Assembly (NCBI RefSeq): GCF_013761175.1
Contig: NZ_JACDUR010000010.1
Span: forward strand, 124,001-188,000
DNA from: Nonomuraea soli
GTDB lineage: Bacteria > Actinomycetota > Actinomycetes > Streptosporangiales > Streptosporangiaceae
Length of the DNA: 64,000 nt
Direction: 5' to 3'
The notes under the pieces were generated by a model. It saw only the letters and a program-made list of their open reading frames with translations. It had not been told where the DNA came from and did no database searches. Both the position numbers and the translations under genes were made by a program. Of this stretch, positions 7,989-15,333 are shown piece after piece (the first letter of the stretch is position 1; each line of letters begins with the position of its first letter).

Positions 7989-9269
7989 GTGCTGACGTCC
8001 AAGGCGTGGCTTGATCGCCTCGTCAAGAAGAGTTCCGCCTTGGGTGCGAGTGTGGTGCTGGCGACCTCGTTCTTCGCTGTGGTGGGAACGGCTCAGGCCG
8101 CTCACGCGGATACGACGACGACCTGTAATCTGCCCACTCCTGCGCCGGAGATCAGGGTCCCCATCGGAGGGACGGCAGAGTCTCCGAAGACCGTCGCCTA
8201 TACCTGCGGGACCGAGCTGCTCTCGACCACGACAGTGAGCGTCAAATTCAGCGTGACGCCGACCACCGTTCCGACCGGCGGACAATTCACGGTATCGGCC
8301 GAGATCCCGGCGCTCACCTTGAAAACGGCTCCCACGACGGCTGGGACCATGCAGGTCGACGCAGCGATGACCGTGACGGGCGGCACGCCCCTCACGATCT
8401 CGGGCAACAAGGCGGGAGGTGCTCTCACGGTCGGTTCGACGGCAGTGCCGACGGCCACGATCACCAACTCCATCACGGCGACCGGGACCGAGGTCGTCAT
8501 CAAGCCCGGCATCCTCAAACTCACCGTCCCCAGCGGATCGGGCGGCGGCACCAACACTGACATCGTCGAATACGACTGTCTCCCCGGCCTCGACGGCGGC
8601 AGTACGGCTCAGCCCGTCGACATCAAGGTCACCCTGACCGTCCCCGCGACGGGCAAGACCAACGAGGACCTCGCCATCACCTGGGCTCAGACCTACGATG
8701 GCACGTCCGAGCTGATCGCCCCCACCACGCTCCCCACCACGGCGAAGATGTTCGTCTTCCTCGACATCGCCGGCATCAGCCCCACCACGGCCACTGGTGA
8801 GAGCACCACGGCGGTCGCGGTCGATGCTTCGACACGCAAGGTGACGTTGCAGAGCGTGCCCATCAAGTTCAAGCCGACCACCACCGGTACTGCGACGATC
8901 AAGCCCGGCAAGATCGTCATCGGCACCTCGGCCACCGCGACCACCGGTGCGATCACCTGCACGGTGACCAACGCGACCGAGCTGAAGAGCTACACCTCGA
9001 CGATTTCCTCGGGCAGTGCCAGCCCTTCGGCCTCGGCGACGGCCAGCAACACCCCCAACCCCACCACCACCCGCACCGTGGTCGTCACCAAGACCCCCGT
9101 AGGCGGTGGTGGCGGTGTCACCAAGACGCCCAAGGCCGGTGCCGAGACCGGTGGTGGCGGTGAGCTGGGCCCTGATGGCCGTATGTTCGTGCTCACCGGT
9201 TCGGTGATGATCGCCGCCGCGGGAGTGGGCGGCCTCATGATGCGCCGCCGCCGTACCCTCAGAGGGTGA
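7989..9269 (+). CDS. secreted, cell-wall-anchored surface protein (sortase substrate 2)
   Basis: A 426-residue exported protein. The signal peptide ends near AQAAHA. A Thr-rich, beta-strand-type ectodomain is built of two related halves, each closing with a single-cysteine segment (IVEYDCLPG, AITCTVTN), which may be disulfide-bonded. A Ser/Thr/Pro then Gly-rich linker leads to the tail GAETGGGG, a hydrophobic helix and MRRRRR. GAETG resembles the LAxTG signal of class E/F sortases without the Leu. The GTG start at 7989 is chosen for its ribosome site; an upstream TTG (7956) would precede the signal peptide unnaturally. The ectodomain recalls DUF6801-like secreted proteins, which is tentative. 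Confidence 0.72.
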   Translation: MLTSKAWLDRLVKKSSALGASVVLATSFFAVVGTAQAAHADTTTTCNLPTPAPEIRVPIGGTAESPKTVAYTCGTELLSTTTVSVKFSVTPTTVPTGGQFTVSAEIPALTLKTAPTTAGTMQVDAAMTVTGGTPLTISGNKAGGALTVGSTAVPTATITNSITATGTEVVIKPGILKLTVPSGSGGGTNTDIVEYDCLPGLDGGSTAQPVDIKVTLTVPATGKTNEDLAITWAQTYDGTSELIAPTTLPTTAKMFVFLDIAGISPTTATGESTTAVAVDASTRKVTLQSVPIKFKPTTTGTATIKPGKIVIGTSATATTGAITCTVTNATELKSYTSTISSGSASPSASATASNTPNPTTTRTVVVTKTPVGGGGGVTKTPKAGAETGGGGELGPDGRMFVLTGSVMIAAAGVGGLMMRRRRTLRG

Positions 9270-9985
9270 CGGTGGACGGAGGAGGACGGGTTCTCAGATC
9301 CACGCTGATCCTGGCGGCGGTCCTGGGTGTGGTGACGGTCCTGGTCGGGCTGATCGTCATGGTGATGAACCCGGAGGAGTACGGCCTGGCCGACGGCCGT
9401 GAGTCGTTGAGCCTGGCCGCGCAGCCGGAGGCGAAGAAGCAGGAGCCGAAGCAGATCCTGTGGTCGGCTCCGCCGGATCAGCCGCCGCCGTTGCCGTCGA
9501 TCACGCCGGCGGCGCCGATGCAGCCGAGCACGCCGACGAGGCTGGTGATCAAGCGGCTGGGTATCGACGCGCCGGTCGAGGACGTGGGGATGGACAGGGA
9601 GGGGTTCATCGAGACCCCGCCGATCTCCAACAAGAACCTGGTCGGCTGGTACAGGCATGGGCCGACGGCGGGGGAGAACGGTCCGGCGGTGATGCTCGGG
9701 CACAAGGACACGCGGACGGGCAGCGCCGTGTTCAGCCGGGTGGGTGAGATCAAGTACGGCGACGTGATCGAGGTGAAGCGTCGTGACGGCACCACGGCGG
9801 TGTTCACCGTGGGCGGCGTCGAGCAGGTCGGCAAGAAGGTCTTCCCGACGCAGCGGGTTTACGGTGACCAGACGAACGCTCAGCTACATCTGATCACCTG
9901 TGGCGGCACGTACAACAGGAACACGGGTCACTACACCGACAACATCATCGTCTACGCGACGATGACCAGTTCGTTCAGGTCGTGA
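9266..9985 (+). CDS. class F sortase 2
   Basis: A 239-residue sortase with an N-terminal membrane helix (about 10-35), a Pro-rich stalk and a catalytic domain from TRLVIKRLGID. His146 (LGHKDT), Cys212 (LITCGG) and Arg218 (YNRNTGHY) are present, so it should be active. The GTG start overlaps the stop of the second surface protein by 4 bp, exactly as in the first pair. It is about 50 percent identical by eye to sortase 1 over the catalytic core, so the whole pair probably arose by duplication. Confidence 0.9.
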   Translation: MTVDGGGRVLRSTLILAAVLGVVTVLVGLIVMVMNPEEYGLADGRESLSLAAQPEAKKQEPKQILWSAPPDQPPPLPSITPAAPMQPSTPTRLVIKRLGIDAPVEDVGMDREGFIETPPISNKNLVGWYRHGPTAGENGPAVMLGHKDTRTGSAVFSRVGEIKYGDVIEVKRRDGTTAVFTVGGVEQVGKKVFPTQRVYGDQTNAQLHLITCGGTYNRNTGHYTDNIIVYATMTSSFRS

Positions 9986-9995
9986 GGAGAGCGGC

Positions 9996-10604
9996 ATGGG
10001 CTGGTTGGCAAAGCGCAGGTTGAGGACCGGCCCGACGGCGGCTTTGCCGCGCAAGCCGGAGGATCTCCTGGAGATCGTGAAGCTGGCCGACCCGGATGCC
10101 CGCAAGGACGGTGAGGACATCCTGGCCGCCGACTGCCGCATTCACGCGCCGGTCGAGGTGGAGCCGGAGCTGGTGGGCGGCGAGTTCGAGACGGTGTGGG
10201 CGATCCAGGTGAAGGCCGAGGGTCCGCTGCCGTTCGACTATTTCGACCGCTATCTGGCCGAGGGGATCGCCAGCCGGCTCGACGGGCTGGTGGTGTGCCG
10301 TGGCGAGGTGACGGATCCGCAGGACGAGCCGGGCAAGTGGCTGGTGCTGCTGCAGTCGCGGCCGCCGCTTGAGCAGTTGGAGGAGCTGCTGGGCGAGTCG
10401 GAGGAGAAGGAGTACGGGGTTGTCGCGTTCGGGGAGGAGGCGGCGCTGATCCCGGTCGGGGATCCGTCGCCGATGGGCCGCACGCTGGAGCCGTACTCCG
10501 ATGAACCGGTGCGGATCGAGACGAAGGAGGAGGGCGATGCGTTGCGGATCGCGGAGGCCTTCCAGGGGATCGTGGTGGATCGCTGGCGGTTCCGCGTCGA
10601 CTAG
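9996..10604 (+). CDS. hypothetical protein, 202 aa
   Basis: An unrecognised cytoplasmic protein, acidic and without signal or membrane segments. It starts MGWLAKRRLRTGP and ends VDRWRFRVD, with aromatic/proline motifs (PLPFDYFDRY) in the middle. It sits 10 bp after sortase 2 in the same direction with a clear GAGGAG ribosome site, so it is probably in the sortase transcript. Its stop is followed at once by the promoter of the next gene. No function is assigned. Confidence 0.6.
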   Translation: MGWLAKRRLRTGPTAALPRKPEDLLEIVKLADPDARKDGEDILAADCRIHAPVEVEPELVGGEFETVWAIQVKAEGPLPFDYFDRYLAEGIASRLDGLVVCRGEVTDPQDEPGKWLVLLQSRPPLEQLEELLGESEEKEYGVVAFGEEAALIPVGDPSPMGRTLEPYSDEPVRIETKEEGDALRIAEAFQGIVVDRWRFRVD

Positions 10605-10633
10605 TGGAATGGATCGTTCCGTTCTGCTATAGT
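10605..10633 (+). promoter_or_regulatory. promoter with overlapping imperfect palindrome
   Basis: A -10 TATAGT (10628-10633) is spaced 17 bp from a weak -35 TGGAAT (10605-10610). An inverted repeat GGAA-N7-TTCC (10606-10620) overlaps the -35. A start site near 10640 would coincide with an in-frame ATG at 10640, so a leaderless message is possible beside the SD-led ATG at 10658. Confidence 0.45.
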
Positions 10634-10657
10634 AGAGGCATGACGGAAGGAACCATC

Positions 10658-11239
10658 ATGAGCTGGGAAATCCTCGACGGCGCCCACACCGCGCTGCGTA
10701 CGGCTGTCGCGGGCGTGTCCGGGCAGGACGACTGGAACAGGGCGACCCCGTGCGAGCGCTGGACGGCCGCCCAGGTGCTGCAGCACGCTGCCGGCGACCA
10801 GATCGGCTTCGCCGCCGCGATCACGGGCGGCCCCGGCCCCGACGAGGACCCGTTCGCGCCCTCGGGGACGCTGGCGGGGGACCCCGCCGAGCTCGCCGAG
10901 CGGGCGATGCGGGCCTCCGCCGCCGCTTTCGGCACGGTCGCCCGCGACGCCGAGGCGGTGCCGACGCCGATTCCTCCGCACTTGTTCCCGGCCGACCTCG
11001 CCGTGGGCGCCTGCGCGCTCGACGCCGCCGTGCACGCGTGGGACATCGCGATGGCCACCGGCCAGGACTCGCCGCTCACCCCGGAGCTGGCGCGGGCGTT
11101 GATGCCCACGGCCCGGGTGATCGTCGACCCGGTGCGTGCCTGGGGCGCCTACGCCGAGGCGCTGCCCGAGATCGAGGGCGACGACGACGTGGCGGCCCTG
11201 CTTCGTTACCTGGGCCGCGACCCCCGCTGGAAGGCCTAG
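10658..11239 (+). CDS. TIGR03086-like maleylpyruvate isomerase/DinB-fold protein
   Basis: A 193-residue protein of the mycothiol-dependent maleylpyruvate isomerase N-terminal (MDMPI/DinB) type. It has the four-helix pattern with WNRATPCERWTAAQVLQHAAGDQ near the N-terminus and a second conserved segment AVHAWDIAMATGQD, both typical of TIGR03086 proteins. Candidate metal ligands are histidines in VLQHAAGDQ and VHAWD. These proteins are thought to use mycothiol or to bind a metal; the substrate is unknown. ATG 10658 follows GGAAGGA; ATG 10640 is the alternative. It is convergent with the LacI-type gene, sharing four bases at the stops. Confidence 0.72.
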   Translation: MSWEILDGAHTALRTAVAGVSGQDDWNRATPCERWTAAQVLQHAAGDQIGFAAAITGGPGPDEDPFAPSGTLAGDPAELAERAMRASAAAFGTVARDAEAVPTPIPPHLFPADLAVGACALDAAVHAWDIAMATGQDSPLTPELARALMPTARVIVDPVRAWGAYAEALPEIEGDDDVAALLRYLGRDPRWKA

Positions 11240-12243
11240 AAACCCGCGGTGCTCTCGCGGATCACCAGGCGGTGTGACGTGCGGATCTCGGCCGGTGGGG
11301 TGGCGCCGCCGTTGATGGCGTCGACGAGCATGCCCACCGCGACCCGGGCGATCTCCGCCTTGTCGGGCGCCACCGTGGTGAGCGACGGCGTGGAGTAGGC
11401 GCCCTCCTCGATGTCGTCGAGCCCCACGACCGCCACGTCGTGGGGGATCCGCAGTCCGGCGCGGGTCAGCGCGCGCATCGCCCCGAGCGCGAGCAGGTCG
11501 TTGTAGCAGAACACCGCGTCGGGCGGTGAGGGCAGGGCGAGCAGCTGCTCCATGGCCTGCGCGCCGAGCCGCCGGTGGAACCGTACGGTGGGCACCACGA
11601 GGGCGGGGTCGGCCTCGATGCCGTGGCGTTCGAGGGCCTGGCGGTAGCCCTGGGTGCGCAGCTGCGCGGTCTCGCCCGAGGTGTACGGCTGGTCGCCGAT
11701 GGCGGCGACGCGGCGCCGGCCGAGGCCCAGCAGGTGCTCGGTGGCCAGCCGGGCGGCGGCGATGTTGTCGATGGCCACGTGGGGCACGCTGCCGTCGAAG
11801 ATGTGCTCGCCGAGCAGCACGATCGGCACCCGGTTGCCGCGCCGGCGCAGCTCGTCGGCGGAGATGGCCAGGGGCGAGAGCAGCAGGCCGTCGAACATGG
11901 TGGCGCGGGAGTCGCGGCCGAGCAGCTCGCGTTCGCGGGCGGGGTCGCCGTCGGTCTGGTCGACCATGACGACGTAGCCGTGCTGGCGGGCGGCGGTGAT
12001 GACCGCGCGGGCGAGTTCGGCGAAGTAGGGCACGTCGAGCTCGGGCACCACGAGGGCGATCATCCCGGTGCGCCCCTGTTTGAGGTTGCGGGCGATCAGG
12101 TTGGGCCGGTAGTCGAGCTCCTCGATGGCGGCCTCGACGCGCACCCTGAGCTGGTCGGAGACCGGTGCGTAGCCGTTGACCACGTTGGACACGGTGCGGA
12201 TGGAGACGTTCGCGCGCTGGGCGACGTCGCGCAGGGTGGCCAT
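11236..12243 (-). CDS. LacI-family transcriptional regulator
   Basis: A 335-residue LacI/GalR repressor with an N-terminal HTH (ATLRDVAQRANVSIRTVSNVV), a hinge region (about 50-60) and a periplasmic-binding-like effector domain. It is divergent from the glycan importer operon. Two matching palindromes between them (12266-12279 and 12296-12311) are almost certainly its operators, so it should repress both itself and the operon until a sugar binds. The start at 12243 gives the standard MATLRDVA beginning; upstream in-frame codons would run through the operators. Confidence 0.92.
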   Translation of the reverse strand: MATLRDVAQRANVSIRTVSNVVNGYAPVSDQLRVRVEAAIEELDYRPNLIARNLKQGRTGMIALVVPELDVPYFAELARAVITAARQHGYVVMVDQTDGDPARERELLGRDSRATMFDGLLLSPLAISADELRRRGNRVPIVLLGEHIFDGSVPHVAIDNIAAARLATEHLLGLGRRRVAAIGDQPYTSGETAQLRTQGYRQALERHGIEADPALVVPTVRFHRRLGAQAMEQLLALPSPPDAVFCYNDLLALGAMRALTRAGLRIPHDVAVVGLDDIEEGAYSTPSLTTVAPDKAEIARVAVGMLVDAINGGATPPAEIRTSHRLVIRESTAGF

Positions 12244-12265
12244 GAAACGGATCCTAACTGATCTC

Positions 12266-12279
12266 TTGCATCGTTGCAG
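12266..12279. promoter_or_regulatory. LacI-type operator, imperfect copy
   Basis: TTGCATCGTTGCAG matches 12 of 14 bases of the perfect site at 12297-12310. The centres are 31 bp apart (three helical turns), allowing two dimers on one DNA face. It lies nearer to the regulator gene. Confidence 0.75.
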
Positions 12280-12295
12280 AGCATTATGCATGATG

Positions 12296-12311
12296 TCTGC
12301 AACGTTGCAGA
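12296..12311. promoter_or_regulatory. LacI-type operator, perfect 16-bp palindrome
   Basis: TCTGCAACGTTGCAGA is a perfect palindrome with the central CG typical of LacI-family operators. It lies 24 bp upstream of the binding-protein start and is the primary candidate site for the adjacent LacI-type protein. Confidence 0.85.
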
Positions 12312-12335
12312 GCCCGCACAAGGCCAGGAGCCCCG

Positions 12336-13661
12336 ATGTCCACATCCTCCATCTCCCGGCGGAGCCTCCTCCTGGGAGCCCTCTCGCTGGCCGCCTGCGC
12401 TCCGGGCGGTACGGCGGCGCCCACGCCGAGCCGCTTGGCCGCCCCCTCCGTCACGAGCAGCAGCCCCAAGGGCGAGATCACGATCTGGAACCGCTCCGGC
12501 GACCTGTTCAAGGTCTTCGACGCCGCGATCGGCAAGTTCCGAGCCGCCTACCCGGACGTCAAGGTCAACCACCTGTCCGTCGACATCGGCGCCAAGCTCG
12601 CCAACACCCTCATCACCGGCACCGACGTCCCCGACGGCAGCTTCTGGGACGACGCGAACATCGGCAGCCAGGCAGAACACCTCTACGACCTCACCGACCT
12701 GATCGCCCCCTACCGGGAGCAGACCGCGCCCTACAAGCTCTCGGTCAACACCGTCGAGGGCCGGATCTACGGCGTGCCCTGGGACCTGGACCCCGGCCTG
12801 CTCTGGTACCGCGAGGACCTGCTCGCTGAGGCGTCCATCGATCCGGCGAGTCTCACCACCTACGACGATCTGCTCGTCGCCTCGCAGAAGCTGAAGGAGC
12901 GCGACCCGAAGGCCCGCCCGATCCACCTCGACAAGAATCCCTTCCTCGGCCAGCTCTGGCTGGAGATGCTCGCCAACCAGCAGGGCACGAGCATGACCGA
13001 CGCCCAGGGCAGGCTCCGCCTGGACTCGGAGGAGTACCGCCGCATCTTCACCTGGATCCAGAAGGCTGCCAAGGACAAGCTCGTCACGCACACGCCCTAC
13101 CTCGAACCCGCCGACCTCGCGAGCATCGAGAACGGCCAGCAGGCGTTCATCCCGTGGGCGATCTGGTGGTCGTTCGCCCCCCAGCAACTGCTCAAGCAGA
13201 CCAAGGGCAAGTGGCGCCCGATGCCGCTGCCCGCCTGGACCCCGGGCGGAGCGCGCAGCGGCGTCATGGGCGGCTCCAGCTTCATCATCCCGGCCAAGGC
13301 CAAGAACCCGCAGCTGGCCTGGCTGCTCTACGAGTTCCTGTGCTTCAAGGAGCCGGGCATCGCCGCGGTGTACGGCCCCAACAGCGTCTACCCCGGCGGC
13401 CTGAGCACCTCGATCCCGAGCTATCTGCCCGCGCTCGACCCCGAGAAGCCGCTGTTCAAGGACGACATGGGCCTGTGGAAGGTCGCCACGGAGGCCGCCA
13501 GGAACATCCCGCCCGCGGCGCCGATCCCCGCCTGGTGGGCCAAGTCGGTCGACTACCTCGGCAACAACCTGCAGCTGCTCATCGAGGGCAAGCTGTCGCC
13601 CGACGACGTCATCGCCGAGTCGAGCAAGAAGATCCAGCGCAACCTCATCGACCGGTCCTGA
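12336..13661 (+). CDS. sugar ABC importer, substrate-binding lipoprotein (LacI-controlled locus)
   Basis: A 441-residue family 1 extracellular solute-binding protein. The N-terminus SISRRSLLLGALSLAAC has a lipobox with Cys21, and a twin-arginine pair suggests possible Tat export. The mature protein has the GEITIWNRSGD opening and Trp-rich binding segments (AIWWSF, PAWWAK) expected to stack on sugar rings. AGGAG precedes ATG 12336. Its stop shares one base with the first permease gene (TGATG). It should deliver an oligosaccharide released by the glycosidases encoded downstream; the sugar is not identifiable from sequence. Confidence 0.9.
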   Translation: MSTSSISRRSLLLGALSLAACAPGGTAAPTPSRLAAPSVTSSSPKGEITIWNRSGDLFKVFDAAIGKFRAAYPDVKVNHLSVDIGAKLANTLITGTDVPDGSFWDDANIGSQAEHLYDLTDLIAPYREQTAPYKLSVNTVEGRIYGVPWDLDPGLLWYREDLLAEASIDPASLTTYDDLLVASQKLKERDPKARPIHLDKNPFLGQLWLEMLANQQGTSMTDAQGRLRLDSEEYRRIFTWIQKAAKDKLVTHTPYLEPADLASIENGQQAFIPWAIWWSFAPQQLLKQTKGKWRPMPLPAWTPGGARSGVMGGSSFIIPAKAKNPQLAWLLYEFLCFKEPGIAAVYGPNSVYPGGLSTSIPSYLPALDPEKPLFKDDMGLWKVATEAARNIPPAAPIPAWWAKSVDYLGNNLQLLIEGKLSPDDVIAESSKKIQRNLIDRS

Positions 13662-14500
13662 TGCGAAAAGCACCGTATCTCTTCATCGCCCCGTTCCTGA
13701 TCGTCTTCGCGGCCTTCGGCGCCTACCCGCTCGCCTACGCCTTCCAGCTGAGCTTCACCCGCTGGCACGGCGCGGGGCAGGCCCGGTGGGTGGGCCTGGA
13801 CAACTATCTGTTCCTGCTGACGAATCCGGAGTTCTGGGAGTCACTGGCCAACAGCGCCGTCATGTGGCTGCTGGTGGTCCCGGTCCAGATCGTGGCGGGC
13901 CTGGCGGCGGCGGTGCTGCTGGCCAACGCGCGGCTGAAGCTGAAGAGCTTCTTCCGCGTCGCGTTCATCGCCCCGTTCGTCACCCCGCTGGTGGCGATGG
14001 CCCAGGTCTGGATCGTGATCTTCGATCAGGACTACGGCCTGGTCAACTACGTGCTCAACGCCGACATCGGCTGGCTGACCTCGACCACGTGGTCCAAGCC
14101 GACGCTGGCGCTGCTGTTCCTGTGGAAGACCACCGGGTTCGCGATCATCATCCTGCTCGCGGGCCTGCAGGCCGTACCCGCCCAGGTCTACGAGGCCGCG
14201 GCGCTCGACGGCGCCTCACGCTCGCGCCAGTTCTGGTCGATCACCATGCCCCTCGTACGGCGGAGCATCGCCTTCCTCGTCGTCATCCAGACCCTGGCGG
14301 TCTTCCAGATGTTCGCCGAGCCGTTCGTCGTCACCGAGGGCGGGCCGTACGGCTCGACCACCACGGCCGGCCTCTACCTCTACGACCACATCCTGGCCTC
14401 GGACCTGGGCACGGGCGCGGCGAACTCGTTCCTGCTCGTGCTGCTGGTGTTCGTGCTCTCCGTGGTCTCCGTCCGGCTGCTGCGAGCCAAGGATGAGTAG
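13661..14500 (+). CDS. sugar ABC importer permease (MalF/UgpA type)
   Basis: A 279-residue inner-membrane permease with six predicted helices, starting MRKAPYLFIAPFLIVF. It has the EAA loop (EAAALDGASRSRQFWSITMPLV) that docks the ATPase. The ATG overlaps the binding-protein stop, and its own stop lies within the next permease gene (8-bp overlap), so the three are translationally coupled. No ATPase gene is present in the cluster. Confidence 0.92.
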   Translation: MRKAPYLFIAPFLIVFAAFGAYPLAYAFQLSFTRWHGAGQARWVGLDNYLFLLTNPEFWESLANSAVMWLLVVPVQIVAGLAAAVLLANARLKLKSFFRVAFIAPFVTPLVAMAQVWIVIFDQDYGLVNYVLNADIGWLTSTTWSKPTLALLFLWKTTGFAIIILLAGLQAVPAQVYEAAALDGASRSRQFWSITMPLVRRSIAFLVVIQTLAVFQMFAEPFVVTEGGPYGSTTTAGLYLYDHILASDLGTGAANSFLLVLLVFVLSVVSVRLLRAKDE

Positions 14501-15332
14501 CCGCCCCCGCTTCTGGCAGTACGTCGTGCTGATCCTGCTCGCCGCGGTGTTCCTCTATCCGATCTGGTGGGCGCTGAGCTCCTCCTTCAAGCCCGCCGCC
14601 GACATCATCAGCGACCCGCTGTCGTTGTCAGGGCCAACGCTCGACAACTACCGGGCGATGTTCGCCGACGTACCGATCGGCACCGGCTTCGCCAACACCG
14701 CCCTGGTCCTGCTGGTCAAGGGCGCGATGACGATGTTCTTCTGCCCGCTGGCCGGATACGCCTTCGCCAAGTACCGCTTTCCCGGCAAGGACCTGCTGTT
14801 CGGCCTGGTCCTGCTGACGCTCATGCTGCCGACGCTCGTGCTGATCATCCCGCTGCTGCTGGAGATGAGCGCGCTGAACTGGGTCAACACCTACCAGGCG
14901 CTGATCCTGCCGGGCAGCGTCGACGCGTTCAGCATCTTCTGGATGCGGCAGACCATCGCCGCCATCCCCGACGAGCTGCTCGACGCCGGAAGGGTCGACG
15001 GGGCGAGCGAGTTCGCCATCTTCGCCCGCGTGGTCGTGCCGGTGATCCGGCCGGGACTGGCCGCGCTGGCGGTGCTGACCACCATGAACATCTACAACGA
15101 CTTCGTCTGGCCGGTGGTGGCGGTCAACGACGAGGCGCACCAGACGCTGCAGGTGGTGCTGGCGACGCTCGCCCAGGACATCACCGCCAACAGGATCGGC
15201 GCCGACTTCGCCACCGTCTGGGGCGAGTTGCTGGCGGCGGGGAGCATCGCGCTGCTGCCCCTGCTGATCATCTTCATTCTGCTGCAGCGCCACTTCATCA
15301 ACGGCATCCTCGCCGGAAGCGTGAAAGGCTGA
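14493..15332 (+). CDS. sugar ABC importer permease (MalG/UgpE type)
   Basis: A 279-residue permease with six helices. It has an EAA-type loop (DELLDAGRVDGASEFAIFARVVVP) near residue 165 and the typical C-terminal end HFINGILAGSVKG. It pairs with the upstream permease to form the translocation channel. It is followed after 1 bp by the GH2 glycosidase gene, so uptake and cleavage are one unit. Confidence 0.92.
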   Translation: MSSRPRFWQYVVLILLAAVFLYPIWWALSSSFKPAADIISDPLSLSGPTLDNYRAMFADVPIGTGFANTALVLLVKGAMTMFFCPLAGYAFAKYRFPGKDLLFGLVLLTLMLPTLVLIIPLLLEMSALNWVNTYQALILPGSVDAFSIFWMRQTIAAIPDELLDAGRVDGASEFAIFARVVVPVIRPGLAALAVLTTMNIYNDFVWPVVAVNDEAHQTLQVVLATLAQDITANRIGADFATVWGELLAAGSIALLPLLIIFILLQRHFINGILAGSVKG

Positions 15333-15333
15333 C

